This document shows, piece by piece, positions 1-9,929 of a stretch of DNA of 23,427 nucleotides. The first letter of the stretch is position 1. Each line of letters starts with the position of its first letter. Source of the stretch: Phallusia fumigata. Lineage: Eukaryota > Chordata > Ascidiacea > Phlebobranchia > Ascidiidae. The notes under the pieces are model-generated. The model saw only the letters and a list, made by a program, of their open reading frames with translations. It ran no database searches and was not told the origin of the DNA. The stretch is from the NCBI GenBank assembly GCA_008931825.1, contig QXVZ01023083.1, positions 1-23,427 on the forward strand. The letters run 5' to 3'. The translations under genes and the position numbers were made by a program.

Positions 1-2183
1 GGCGAGAGACTTGAAAAGCATCGAGTGTGAAAAAGGGCCAAGCTGGGTTCAGACGCCACAGTTCGTGGTTCGTTTGCGTTTCATCTGCTGTGTTAGCAGA
101 CAACACCGGCTTGTATATGCAGAGGCACATCCTGTTAGCATAGACCCACTGGCTTTAGCGGTATGAGAGACGAGAACTCCTGTGCTTGCAGATTTTGTTT
201 GAAGCTTTGCTGATGTAGTGCTGTAATATATCAGTTGCAAGGTTCAGAAGTTTACAGCAGGTTTGCTTTTCAACAAAAGGCAGTAACGAAGTGATATGTA
301 CTCAGAAAACGTTTGTTGTAACGTCGAAGTTAGAGATTTTTAAATGCCGTTTTTTACAGAAGGTTACTGACTTTAGAGAGTTTGAAATTGCTGACTTACA
401 TGGGTATGAAACCTACACCGAGACGTTTTCGCCATGTATCGTACACACGCCATTGTTTCGTGTGACTTAAACTCCATTTAGGTCAAAATGCCCGCGCATT
501 ATGAATAATGAATGGGTTTGTGTTTTCAACAGTACCCGTATTCTCTTGTCTCTTCAAGATGCTGTTGTCGTTTTCTTGTTAACGTTCCTTAGTTTCAAAC
601 AGGATCAAGCAGTGAAAGAAGGTCGCGTCATGCATAGTTTTGCTGTTCACAAGAATACAGTGCGAATAGATCAGGACGTGGAAGGTTGTATGTTTGTGGC
701 TAGTGTAAAGTGAACGTCGAAATGTAACATATTTTTAAGGCTAGTTCAGTTGAGGGCTTGTTTGTACTGACACTCCCAATTCCCATTGCGTGTTGCCTTG
801 GTTGAGACACTGCTAAGTTGGATTTGGAGAGGGCTCTGAATGGCACTTGAGGTACTCTATTCAATGGCAGTCAGTTGAAAGAATGGCCGTGAAGTGTGTT
901 TGGGCCTGTGTGGGTCTTTTTGCTTGTGATGTTAAGGAAATAATGCGGCTTGTGATTTTAACTCCGCCTATTGGGCCAGCTAGAGAGATTTGCTCAGTTG
1001 GCACTCGGGGTCTTTGCTTCAGGTTCGACCAGTGTCATGACGTGATTATAAAAGTGCCGTCAGCTTGTTTGTCGTGGAGCCTAGCAAATGTGTAAGACCC
1101 CATTTGACCGTGCTTAGTAGTTATGTACAGGTATAAAAGTTGTTAAACGTTACGTACCCGCATAGCTTTTGGTCTGCCATAGCCTTTAATTGTTGAGTAT
1201 GTATAGTCAGCTTAACTAAGCATCGGTTGTTGATTTAATAAACAAAAATATGAAAGCCTCTAGTTTAACAAAACAGTTGTGTAGTTCTAGTGGGTCACTT
1301 TCGGCTATTACGTCAGAAGTTGTCAGGGGTTTGGCGGTCAGCACGACAAAGTGCATCGCGATGCGAGAGCTGTGCAGCAGTCATTAATTGTCCACAAAAA
1401 TGCCAAGTACCGTTCTCAATTGCAACATAAACCAGTGCATTAGGCGCAAATGCAGGAACTGGCCTTCGAGTAAATATTGAGTGAAATCGCGCACAGGGAA
1501 ACAATTGTTTGCGCAATTGTTAAGCAATATTTAACCACCAAACGTTATTTCGGTCCATAGGAAGGCGATTGCCGCAAATTACAGCTTGTTGGGAGCACAT
1601 GAAACGACCTGTGCGCATTAGGGGAAGAGTGAATATTTGTCCTGTCTCCAGCTTATTACATGTATTTGATTTTCAGTTAGCACGTAGACTTGTACATGTG
1701 AAACCACCGTTTGGGTTTGCTGATTATTACTTTTTTTACCAACTGGAAGGGATTAAACCGTAAAACTGCCATCAGACAAGATACCTGATATGTTTCCTAA
1801 CAGGCCACCGGTAAGTTTTGTTTTTGTTAGACAATGTTAAAGAAAACTGTAAATGCAAATCTTACTTTGATTAGTTGGATGAACAATAGCAACAAGATTT
1901 AAAGTAAGAATTAAAGTTTTATGCCTTATTTATGACCTTAAGATTTCTTGAAATAAGATTGAATGCTTTGTTATAAGTTAATTTGCCGCCAAACGGTTAG
2001 TTTGACTTGTTTTGAACCCTCCAGAACGGCTCGACATAATAAACTGACATCGAGTGTTTGCTTGTCAAACAGCGGAGTGTCCATACCTGGCGAATTGTTT
2101 CAAACGCGCCCATATCGATCCGCCAGCTCACGCCGCCCGCGTTGGAAATCATTGTTGTAGCCGGGCGTTGGCCAAATTTTAGC
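1..2183. other. Upstream non-coding DNA, no supported gene
   Basis: I see no gene in this stretch. Open frames are all under about 85 codons, on both strands, and none resembles a known protein. Scattered promoter-like words occur, such as TATAAAAG at 1132-1139, but nothing anchors them. A consensus donor-like GTAAGT lies at about 1811, following a short AG-bounded segment, without any coding support. The stretch could be 5' flanking DNA of the Groucho gene or part of an earlier intron if the true start lies left of the window. Confidence 0.5.
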
Positions 2184-2192
2184 ATGTACCCC
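2184..2192 (+). CDS. gro: Candidate Groucho start mini-exon (M-Y-P)
   Basis: ATG TAC CCC followed directly by GT. Groucho/TLE proteins commonly begin Met-Tyr-Pro, and in vertebrate TLE genes a very short first coding exon is joined in phase 0 to the exon carrying the Q-domain start. Here the phase fits: the next exon at 5189 also begins in phase 0, giving M-Y-P-G-P-G-A-G-Q-A-F-K. There is an A at -3 of the ATG. Against it, the donor GTACTG is weak and three codons can occur by chance. No other ATG upstream of 5189 that I saw reads MYP with a donor in the right phase. The real start may be elsewhere or outside the window. Confidence 0.22.
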
Positions 2193-2674
2193 GTACTGCT
2201 GTCGTTGTGTGTTTAGACTGTTGACTTAGTCTTCGCCACGAAGGGTTAATGTTTGCCGAGGCCCGATCCCAGCGTTAACAAACAGCCGAGCTATTTCCTG
2301 GCGACAAACCCCTTCATTTCGAGTGCTAGCGAATAAGTGGCAGCACTTGACGAGACGCGGCCCCTGTTTGCGCGACCAAATATCTCCGCTTAAAGTGAAA
2401 CAAGCGATTTAAAACCTTTTCCTCGCGCTCTTTACTGCTGGGATTGCCCTGGCTACGTCCGACATCGTTTTTATTGAAATCCGTATGTTGCAACATTAAA
2501 AACCACAAGGCATTGTATTTCAACGCGAGTAAATACATAAATCCACGTCTTTCGGGAACAAGCATCGTTAAGCGCAGCGCCTTTTTGCGTGTATACTTTA
2601 TGGCGAAACACCGAGGTATCGGCAAATACGTTTCACGTGCATCGTTGTGTCGTAAATGACTTTCCGTGGGACGG

Positions 2675-2682
2675 TATATAAA
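2675..2682 (+). promoter_or_regulatory. TATA-box-like motif
   Basis: TATATAAA followed by a GC-rich stretch and, about 20 bases later, an ATG opening an 85-codon frame (2702-2959) that I do not recognise. The motif lies downstream of the candidate M-Y-P exon, so it would not drive that form. It may be a chance match in AT-containing DNA. Confidence 0.15.
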
Positions 2683-3014
2683 GGCCCGACAGTGAAGCTT
2701 TATGGCTGTTTGCTCGCCAAACTATAAGAGAAGGTCTGGGTACGCCAGAATCACTAGTAACAAACCAACAACCGGTTTTGGCGTTGCGCGATTAGGCCGT
2801 TGTGGACGGACGGCGATAATTTTAATGACACTGCAGAAAGAACGTTGGCACTGCAAACAGAGCTTGTTTGCGCCTGCCAACTGTTTGTGCTACAAAATGA
2901 GTGCACGCTTGCTAGTTTTTGGTAACGATCGCCAATCAAGGTTTATCGGGACACCCTAAAGTGCATGTTTAACTTTCGCAATTATTTGCTCGTTTTACAG
3001 GTCATGTTTGGTGA

Positions 3015-4037
3015 ACTGGCGCAACCGTGGGTTAATCGTCCCTTTGTTCAACCTGGTAACGTTCTTGTATTGGGCTAACTTCAAACATAAGTAATGGCCT
3101 CCCTACTGTTTGTGATCGGCAAATCGTGCTGCATGCCTTTAAAGAAGGTTATACGTGGATTAAAATGGCGCAGTCCCTTAATACAAACAAGAACTCGCAA
3201 TGTCAATTATAATCAAGAATCGGCTTGAGGTCCTAGGGCGCCCTGTGCGCAAAGCAGTCGTTAGTAAACATGTAACAAATTAATGGACTTCAGTTCCTGA
3301 GCCTGCACGATTTTTGTGACAAGCTAATTAGACTGTATGTGGACTATATTAATTTAGCTGCGTAGAGAACATAACATCCGTTATTGCCAACGTTCCTGGA
3401 ACTCATAAAATGATCACATGTTAAAGGGTCATCAGACGTAATAACAGACTCCCTTGTATGGGTCGTGCCTCTTGAGTGACCGTAAGCGTACGAAAGTAGC
3501 TTTAAGCGTCGGCCCTTTGATCCCAACGACACACGTCCCTGTTTTGGCTAAACAGCCAATTTGCGGTTTCTGTGTAGTACGAAATTGGACCGATCAAATG
3601 ATTTGGTGTCGTTCGTGCCGCGGCCTGCGCCAAGTCTACTGACTAGGCTGGAAGCTTTATTCGGTTTTTTCTGCGCCGATATACTTCTCCTTTGTTTAAA
3701 TTTGTTTTCGTCATCTAGTACAGTGGTTCTTAGCCATTTTTCTTGTCACCCCTTCTGCAATTTCCGAAAAGTAATTGTTGTTTTTATGTTTAAATAACAA
3801 ACAAGTATTGTTTGGATGTTATAGATATAACGCAGTATCTATATAATTAATCCAGTGTTTCAGCATCCTCGTACCCCCATTGAAACAAATCTCGTACCCC
3901 TTAGGAGTAGGGGTACCCCTGGTTAAGAACCCCTGATGTAGTTAAAGCTGTGCAACGCATTTAAACATTATACAAGTTGGATTGGGACAAATACAGGGGC
4001 CTGACCAGAAAATACATGTATCAAAATTGAAATAACG
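3015..4037. repeat. False duplication 1, copy A (before N at 4038)
   Basis: This 1023-base segment is repeated immediately after the single N at 4038 (copy B, 4039-5008). It begins ACTGGCGCAACCGTGGG and ends TCAAAATTGAAATAACG in both copies. The copies carry scattered substitutions and several indels. The exact adjacency to a one-base gap indicates two overlapping, unmerged contigs or alleles rather than a biological tandem repeat. It includes a full-length MITE at 3721-3935. Confidence 0.88.
3721..3935. mobile_element. Non-autonomous hAT-type MITE, copy A
   Basis: A 215-base element with terminal inverted repeats: left CAGTGGTTCTTAGCCA, right (reverse complement) CAGGGGTTCTTAACCA. These resemble the CAGNGGTTCTNAACC ends of Charlie-type hAT transposons. 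hAT elements make 8-base target duplications: the flanks are ATCTAGTA (left) and ATGTAGTT (right), matching at 6 of 8, so the duplication looks decayed. Inside are C-rich runs near both ends (CACCCC, GTACCCC), also common in such elements, and no transposase frame. It must have been mobilised by a hAT transposase encoded elsewhere. Confidence 0.72.
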
Positions 4038-4038
4038 N

Positions 4039-5008
4039 ACTGGCGCAACCGTGGGTTAATCGTCCCTTTGTTCCACCTGGTAACGTTCTTGTATTGGGCT
4101 AACTTCAAACATAAGTAATGGCCTCCCTACTGTTTGTGATCGGCAAATCGCCTTTAAAGAAGGTTACACGTGGGTTAAAATGGCGCAGACCCTTGATGCA
4201 AACAAGAACTCGCAATGTCAATTATAATCAAGAATTGGCCTGAGGTCCTATGGGCGCCCTTCGCGCAAAGCAGTCGTTAGTAAACATGTAACAAATTAAT
4301 GGACTTCAGTTCCTGAGCCTGCACGATTTTTGTGACAAGCTAATTAGGCTGTATGTGGACTATATTAATTTAGTTGCATAGAGAACATAACATCCGTTAT
4401 TGCCAACGTTCCTGGAACTCATAAAATGATCACATGTTAAAGGGTCATCAGACGTAATAACAGACTCCCTTGTATGGGTCGTGCCTCTTGAGTGACCGTA
4501 AGCGTACGAAAGTAGCTTTAAGCGTCGGCCCTTTGATCCCAACGACACACGTCCCTGTTTTGGCTAAACAGCCAATTTGCGGTTTCTGTGTAGTACGAAA
4601 TTGGACCGATCAAATGATTTGGTGTCGTTCGTGCCGCGGCCTGCGCCAAGTCTACTGACTAGGCTAGAAGCTTTATTCGTTTTTTTCTGTGCCGATATAC
4701 TTCTCCTTTGCTTAAATTTGTTTTCGTCATCTAGTACAGTGGTTCTTAGCCATCCGAAAAGTAATTGTTGTTCTTATGTTTAAATAAACAAGTATTGTTT
4801 CGATGTTATTTTTAATATTAATCCAGGGTTTCAGCATCCTCGTACCCCCATTGAAACAAATCTCGTACCCCTTAGGAGTAGTGGTACCCCTGTTTAAGAA
4901 CCCCTGATGTAGGTAAAGCTGTGCAACGCATTTAAACATTATACAAGTTGGATTGGGGCAAATACAGGGGCCTGAACAGAAAATACATGTATCAAAATTG
5001 AAATAACG
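4039..5008. repeat. False duplication 1, copy B (after N at 4038)
   Basis: This 970-base near-copy of 3015-4037 differs by substitutions and indels, including a 9-base loss near 4150 and losses within the MITE. The level and kind of difference suit the two haplotypes of a heterozygous animal. Removing one copy and the N restores a plausible single locus leading into unique sequence at 5009. Confidence 0.88.
4737..4906. mobile_element. hAT-type MITE, internally shorter allele (copy B)
   Basis: This is the same element as at 3721-3935, but 170 bases long. It lacks a 26-base internal block just after the left terminal repeat and has a rearranged, shorter AT-rich middle. Both terminal repeats are kept, the right one with a G-to-T change. 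As it sits in the duplicated contig copy, it is most likely the other allele of one insertion, not a second insertion. Confidence 0.68.
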
Positions 5009-5188
5009 CCCAAAATGTCAAACCGTCGGTACAATCAAAAACATCACACGGCGACAATGATCTAACCGCTCCACTAAACCAACAACGTAAGAGTCGCAAA
5101 TACGTGTGTTGTCGTACGTCGATCGGCAACCGCCCCTTGTTGTGGCCCACTCAGCCTCACGTGTTTATTTTGCGCCGACGTTTTCCAG
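5009..5188 (+). other. gro: Unique sequence leading to the first certain exon acceptor
   Basis: Single-copy DNA after the false duplication. The last bases, TTTTCCAG at 5181-5188, form the 3' splice site. Reading upstream from 5189 in frame gives no nearby ATG in a Groucho-like context, so translation must start in an earlier exon. A 61-codon frame crossing this boundary (5106-5291) runs in a different frame and is a shadow. Confidence 0.6.
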
Positions 5189-5283
5189 GGTCCTGGAGCC
5201 GGACAGGCGTTCAAGACCAGCATACCAGAGTTCTGCGACCGCATCAAGGAGGACTTTAACTATCTGCAGGCGCACAACCACAG
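5189..5283 (+). CDS. gro: Groucho/TLE co-repressor, Q domain exon 1 (partial gene)
   Basis: This 95-base exon encodes 31 codons plus AG, starting G-P-G-A-G-Q-A-F-K and including CDRIKEDFNYLQAHNH. It matches the start of the Groucho Q domain (family pattern QPFKF....E..DRIKEEF.FLQAQYH). Groucho/TLE proteins are nuclear co-repressors recruited by Hairy/E(spl), TCF/LEF, Runx and other factors; the Q domain forms a coiled-coil tetramer and binds TCF/LEF. The borders are TTTTCCAG and GTGAAT, phase 0 in and phase 2 out. The helix is divergent: T replaces the usual F after FK, and H-N-H replaces the common Q-Y-H. The start Met is in an upstream exon. Confidence 0.93.
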
Positions 5284-6667
5284 GTGAATGATAATAAACG
5301 GCGGCGATATGTTCGGCGCGATTTCTTGCTTTTTTGTTCTTTGAATGACTGATAAGCCAGAAAATGAGCATTGGAACTTACAAAATTTGTAACTTTTGGT
5401 TTTAGGTGACGTTTTAATTGTAAGCTCTGAAACTGACACACAATCTTTTATATTAAGGCGTCTCCGATGTGCACATGACTTCTGTTCATGACAATGTTTT
5501 AGCGCAAAACGTTCAGGATTCGCATGACGTGCGCGATCGTGCCCAAAGAAAGTCCCTGCTTTCAAAAAACGCCCAAAATTCAGTGTCGCTCTCGTAAAAT
5601 TTAATGAATTCCAGTTAATTCAGTGGAAGGGCAATTAGCTAGCAACTGTCGTTTAAGCAATGCCAACAACCATCAAAAAAGCGCACGCACAAGTACCGCG
5701 CACACACCGGTGACGAACTGCACACACGCGGGCGCTCGTGTGAGTACATATACATTACCTGTTGTGTTTGCTTGAGTACATACATCTGCTCGGAAGAGAG
5801 GGGGCAGTCTTTAGTCTTGACGAGATCCACGGCGAACCAAAACTCGATGTTGACTCGGCGCTAGACAATCAGGGTCTTGTATCAACAGTGCACACGCCCA
5901 TTGTTCAGCCCTAACGTCGGCAGCGGTGACCATAGGGCGTGTACGCAGAAGGGTTGTTTATCCACAAACTTGCCTTCTGGTAATAATTACCCGGTTCCCG
6001 CACATTGTGTTTAATTGCTCTTTGTTCCTTGTCTGCGGCGTTTACGCTAAACAGCTTTCCGACTTGATTTACCTAACGCCAGCCTCAGTTTACATAATTC
6101 CAGGGCCGCCGTTTTTTGCCTCCCGTCCGTTTTGGTCGATACACTTTCGCCCGAACGGACAAAAGCGGAATTCCGTTTAGTAGAGGGGAACAACGCCGGG
6201 ATAAAAATTCCCGACATAGTGAGTTGTTAGAGCAAATATGTTTTCTTCCTCCTGAACAGACCGTGTGAAAGTGACTTGGACAAATGTTGATCGGCTATTT
6301 AGCTAACAACGGCCGCCGTTGTTTTGTCGCCATAAGGCAACAAAAAACGTTGGGATCTTCAATTTTTCAATTTGAAGTTACATTTCTTTGGGTGGTAAAA
6401 TGCAATATTATATGTGGTAATATGAAGCTTCAGTTTAACTTAAACCTAGTACAAAAAATACAAAACCTCCTACTTCACAGACTGCCCTACACTGACCTGT
6501 CTTACAAATAGGACGTTTTTCTTTTCAAGTATTGCAATAAAAGAAGTACATTTTATAGTACGATTTGTATTAAAATTTTCAATGCGCTTTTTACTTAAAT
6601 ATACACACAAAAATGGATTTAAGTCCTAAATAGCTCGTCCTAATATCCATTTTTGTGTTGTTTTTAG
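5284..6667 (+). other. gro: Groucho intron (1384 bases)
   Basis: GT-AG intron interrupting a Ser codon (AG|C). Frames of up to about 100 codons on both strands show no protein similarity I recognise. The last 65 bases contain an inverted repeat that overlaps the 3' splice site (separate entry). Nothing else stands out. Confidence 0.8.
6605..6658. repeat. Inverted repeat next to the exon 2 acceptor
   Basis: ACACAAAAATGGAT at 6605-6618 is the exact reverse complement of ATCCATTTTTGTGT at 6645-6658, with a 26-base loop. The right arm supplies part of the T-rich tract in front of the acceptor AG at 6666-6667. In the pre-mRNA the 14-base-pair stem could compete with recognition of the polypyrimidine tract. 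It could also be a relic of a small inverted-repeat element. The pairing is read directly from the sequence; any role is inference. Confidence 0.7.
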
Positions 6668-6731
6668 CCTGAAGATGGAATGTGAGAAGCTTGCAAGCGA
6701 GAAAACCGAGATGCAGCGTCAATACGTGATG
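6668..6731 (+). CDS. gro: Groucho/TLE Q domain, exon 2
   Basis: This 64-base exon completes the split Ser codon and encodes [21 protein letters not shown], very close to [21 protein letters not shown] of animal TLE proteins. This is the heptad-rich centre of the first Q-domain helix (residues about 32-53 of the visible protein), used in coiled-coil pairing. The acceptor is GTTTTTAG and the donor GTGAGT, both strong. Phase is 2 in and 0 out, so this exon cannot be skipped without a frameshift. It joins directly to YYEMSYG in the next exon. Confidence 0.96.
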
Positions 6732-8243
6732 GTGAGTTCATGTGGCCCTGAAAATGCGCTGGTCACGTAGGACACTCATGAACAATAGCTGGCCACTTTA
6801 AATACAACGGTAACAGGTCGGTGTAGGTCAGCGTGTCATGACGCGAAAATTTCCAGCCTGTGAAAAATGAACGGAGCGTTCTACTACGTGGTGAAGCGAG
6901 CCGCGTAAAACAATCGTGATCTATTGGTTCCTTCCTTAAGCCGTACCCCGCTATTGTCTCTTCCCATCGCACCGCAGCCCACCTTCTCACCACAAACTCC
7001 GATGTGCCGTTTTCGTCAGCATTTTGTTTCCCCTGTTAAAAAGGCTTGCTTGTTTTTGATCACAGCAAGCCATTGTCTGCACGTTAAAACTCCGCCCGGT
7101 CTTAGCTGTTCGGCTTTGTAACGAGATAGACAGCTGGTATCACTGCAAAGTGAGATGCCTATAAGGCGATTCACTCGGCTCAACATATTATAAGGAAGAT
7201 ATACTGACAGGGAAACGTCACTTATGAACCTCTCGCTTTGGTTGATGTCTTTGTCGGGGACTTGCCCATATTTGTATCATTTTAGACCGATTGATTCACA
7301 GTGAGGGCATTTTAAACATTAATAGGGCGTGTCATTATGTGTTATGTCATTTAAGATGTAGTCGTTTCCACGCGTATAGTCTCCACTTAGGAGCTGAAAA
7401 CTGAAATTCATTTTTTACAATAAAACAAGTACGTTTTTTCTATCAAGCGGTAATAATTTACCGAAAGATCAGGAAACTTTTCTATGGATTATCGTGGTAT
7501 TTGAAAACCTAAACGATACGATTTATAGAATCAACTAAACTAATATAGTAATGTGGAAATGTTTGTGATTCGGTAAAACGCATTGCCGTCATTAACTTTA
7601 TTGGTCTAAATCTGAAACGTGCAAATTCCGTTTGGTGCCTTTCAGCACTTATTGCCTGATATCGTAACGCAACGACAGGGCAATCCCATAGCCGCGCGCC
7701 ATCGGACGGGACCAACGAGTTGGGGAAGTTATCAAACTCGCGCTTACAGTAATTCAATGCTGGCCTATTGCTCGACGCTTGCCAGGCCTGACAGCTGGAG
7801 ACTTGGAAGTAAGGCCCGCTTTGGCAAACCGGAAACATTCAAATTGTTTAGCGCTCTCGGATTGAATAGCGAATAGTTAATACTGAGCGAGAAACAACCA
7901 CAACACGTTAACGTTGCCGTTCCCTATGAATTAATTTGCGTATGTTGAGTATAGTTTTTTAGGGATTCCAACGTATGCTAGATGTAGTTTTTGGTTTGCC
8001 TTCTACGTTAACGAATATTAACTATCTCGGCAGCTTTTATAGGATCCTAACTCGCAGGGTTTTTGGTTTTACGCTGGGCATTTGTTTTGTTAAAACAGCG
8101 TTGCCCATTTCTTACGCCTAACCAGAACAAATAAAAAGATGAACAAACTTTTTAAACCCTAATAAACGCAACGTGTGAAAATTATTCCCAAATGTTAGTA
8201 TTTTGTTCAGTTTATTTCATGTTTCTTTAACTTTACTTTATAG
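6732..8243 (+). other. gro: Groucho intron (1512 bases)
   Basis: GT-AG intron, phase 0, ending TTTACTTTATAG. The frames at 7509-7838 (minus) and 7619-7876 (plus) overlap each other and look like random open frames in a moderately GC-rich patch. I see no repeats, RNA genes or mobile elements. Confidence 0.8.
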
Positions 8244-8288
8244 TACTACGAGATGTCATACGGCCTGAATATTGAAATGCACAAACAG
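8244..8288 (+). CDS. gro: Groucho/TLE Q domain, exon 3
   Basis: This 45-base exon encodes YYEMSYGLNIEMHKQ, identical to a nearly invariant stretch of animal Groucho/TLE proteins at the end of the first Q-domain helix. It is symmetric (phase 0-0), with acceptor TTTATAG and donor GTGGGT. It is followed by the very large intron 8289-21052. Its short length and conservation make the assignment secure despite the absence of other evidence nearby. Confidence 0.96.
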
Positions 8289-8752
8289 GTGGGTGCTGTT
8301 TTGTAACTAATTCTTTGTTACTCTATATTAGTTTTTCGTACTTTACACTGCTTTGTATCTTTATACGTGGTGGCTGTTGCATAGTTTTCAATCTAATTCT
8401 GTAAGAAAGACTTGATAGACCAGAAGAACGGTGTATTGTTCTCTTCTTGGCCCTGTAAAACATATCAGAATTATACCAATGTGTATACAACTGGAATAAG
8501 CAGTCGTGGGTCAAACGGTAAACGGAGTTCCAGCCTAGGCTGGTGTGTTTTGATTAGTCGCAACTGCGTGATCATTAATCAGCGCGTCGGTCGTTTAAGT
8601 GGCCAAAGGGGTTATAGTAAATAAGTACTGCACCTGGCACTTGCCTTGTCGCCAGTGTGCCCGCAAATTTCAATTCACAGCGCCTCCATTTGATCCGTGA
8701 GTGGCCTAATAACCAAAACTCTCTGCCACCGCCCCCTGACACACTGTCTCAG

Positions 8753-8823
8753 TATCAAGGAGCAGCGTTCGGGCCCCTTATAGGACCCGGATTGTTCCTC
8801 GAGGGCCCTGGAGCTCCCGAAAG
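8753..8823 (+). other. Possible cassette exon (Gly/Pro-rich), unproven
   Basis: A 71-base segment lies between a good pyrimidine-rich acceptor (ACACTGTCTCAG) and a moderate donor (AAG then GTAATT). Read from its first base it encodes YQGAAFGPLIGPGLF..., rich in Gly and Pro. It lies 464 bases into the giant intron. Its length is not a multiple of three, so inclusion between exons 3 and 4 would shift the frame and disrupt the conserved coiled coil. It could be an unproductive cassette exon or a chance pairing of splice-like sites. Confidence 0.15.
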
Positions 8824-9514
8824 GTAATTTGGGCCCTTTGAAATAGTCAAGGAAAGCGCACAGTGTGTCTTCTTTGCATTTGAGTAGGACGGAAAGCGTT
8901 TATCGGCGGCGCTCAAGTGTGTATGAGAGCTGTCGATATGGGCGCCAACCTGGGGTTTCCATGTCGAGGCAATTCTTGAAATACTGTTGTTATCTTGTTT
9001 TGTAATAGAGAGGTACGTGGTGCCGTCGCACTAAGGCGAAGAGTTAAAATTTGGATACATACATTAGGTCTGACAAACCTTGTGCCAATTTGACCATTTT
9101 CGAGTGTTAGTATGATGTACTTGGTATATCCTGTATTTCCGATGACTGTTGATTTATGATTTAAAGATGTGTAAACAGTCTGTTTAGACGATTTAGAATT
9201 TTACATACGCACATAATTTATCTGATCAAAATAGCTATGGTCGAAAAACATGTAGGCATATCTGGGAAGATATCATAAATTCTGGATTTAATGCTTGCCA
9301 GTTTCTCATTTTGGTTTCAGTTTTAAAATACTGTGCTTGATTATTACGTAGCCACTTCCAGCATTTTTTCAGCTTATCTATCCTTGTCAGAAGCACATAG
9401 TTGTGCACAGGGTTTCGAAAATCGTAAAATCGTTGGGAAACTAAAAAAAACTTATCTTGCAATCCAGAGGACCTTTTTTTGTACACCAATTAAAAAAGGC
9501 GTAGACATCTAGAT

Positions 9515-9928
9515 GTCGCTACTAGAAACCCCCAAGTACTTTTGGGAAGCAACGCCAACCGCGGCGGCTGGGGAGGGGGCGATGCATTCATTCTCGTATG
9601 TTCGTTTATTGAAGTTTTTTCGAGTGCCCTCGATACGGGTTCTTGTGCTTAGCATTACACAACCTCGACCGACTCGGCTGAACACGCGTAAGTGCTCATA
9701 AGTGGCACCTCTTGATTTTGTCGCTATAAATAAACCATGCCTGACCGGGAACATCGGCTTCACGTTGCTAAGCCCTTCCGTTTCGCGGCGCTGCTCTTCC
9801 AAGACCTTAATTGGTTTACATTGCTATAGCGTCGGCGACCCGCGCTCGCAAAAACCGTGGTGGCGACGTATTGTTTCATTCCCAGTCAAAAGAGGAACGT
9901 TTGGTGAACTTGAATGTCGCGCGTTTGT
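9515..9928. repeat. False duplication 2, copy A (before N at 9929)
   Basis: A 414-base segment starting GTCGCTACTAGAAACCCC and ending GCGCGTTTGT, repeated at 9930-10343 directly after the N with few substitutions. A perfect 14-base palindrome, GACATCTAGATGTC at 9504-9517, overlaps the left border. The frames at 9509-9802 and 9513-9701 recur in the second copy only because of the duplication. Confidence 0.9.
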
Positions 9929-9929
9929 N

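Larger units (their letters stand above)
2193..5188 (+). other. gro: Putative first intron or upstream region
   Basis: About 3 kb before the first certain exon. It contains a TATA-like motif near 2675, a direct duplication split by an N (3015-5008) and a hAT-type MITE present in both copies. No coding sequence is recognisable; the 62-codon frames that recur in both copies do so only because the DNA is duplicated. It ends with TTTTCCAG, a good acceptor. It is an intron only if the mini-exon at 2184 or another upstream exon is real, although the strong acceptor and the lack of an in-frame ATG close to 5189 do require some upstream exon. Confidence 0.5.

Noticed and set aside
2702..2959. An 85-codon frame just downstream of a TATA-like motif
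   Set aside because: Its composition is irregular, with many Cys and Arg, and shows no known domain. The nearby TATA word alone is not enough to call a gene.
3344..4658. Small frames of 62 codons that occur twice with almost the same protein
   Set aside because: Apparent conservation comes only from the false duplication around the N at 4038; there is no coding bias or similarity.
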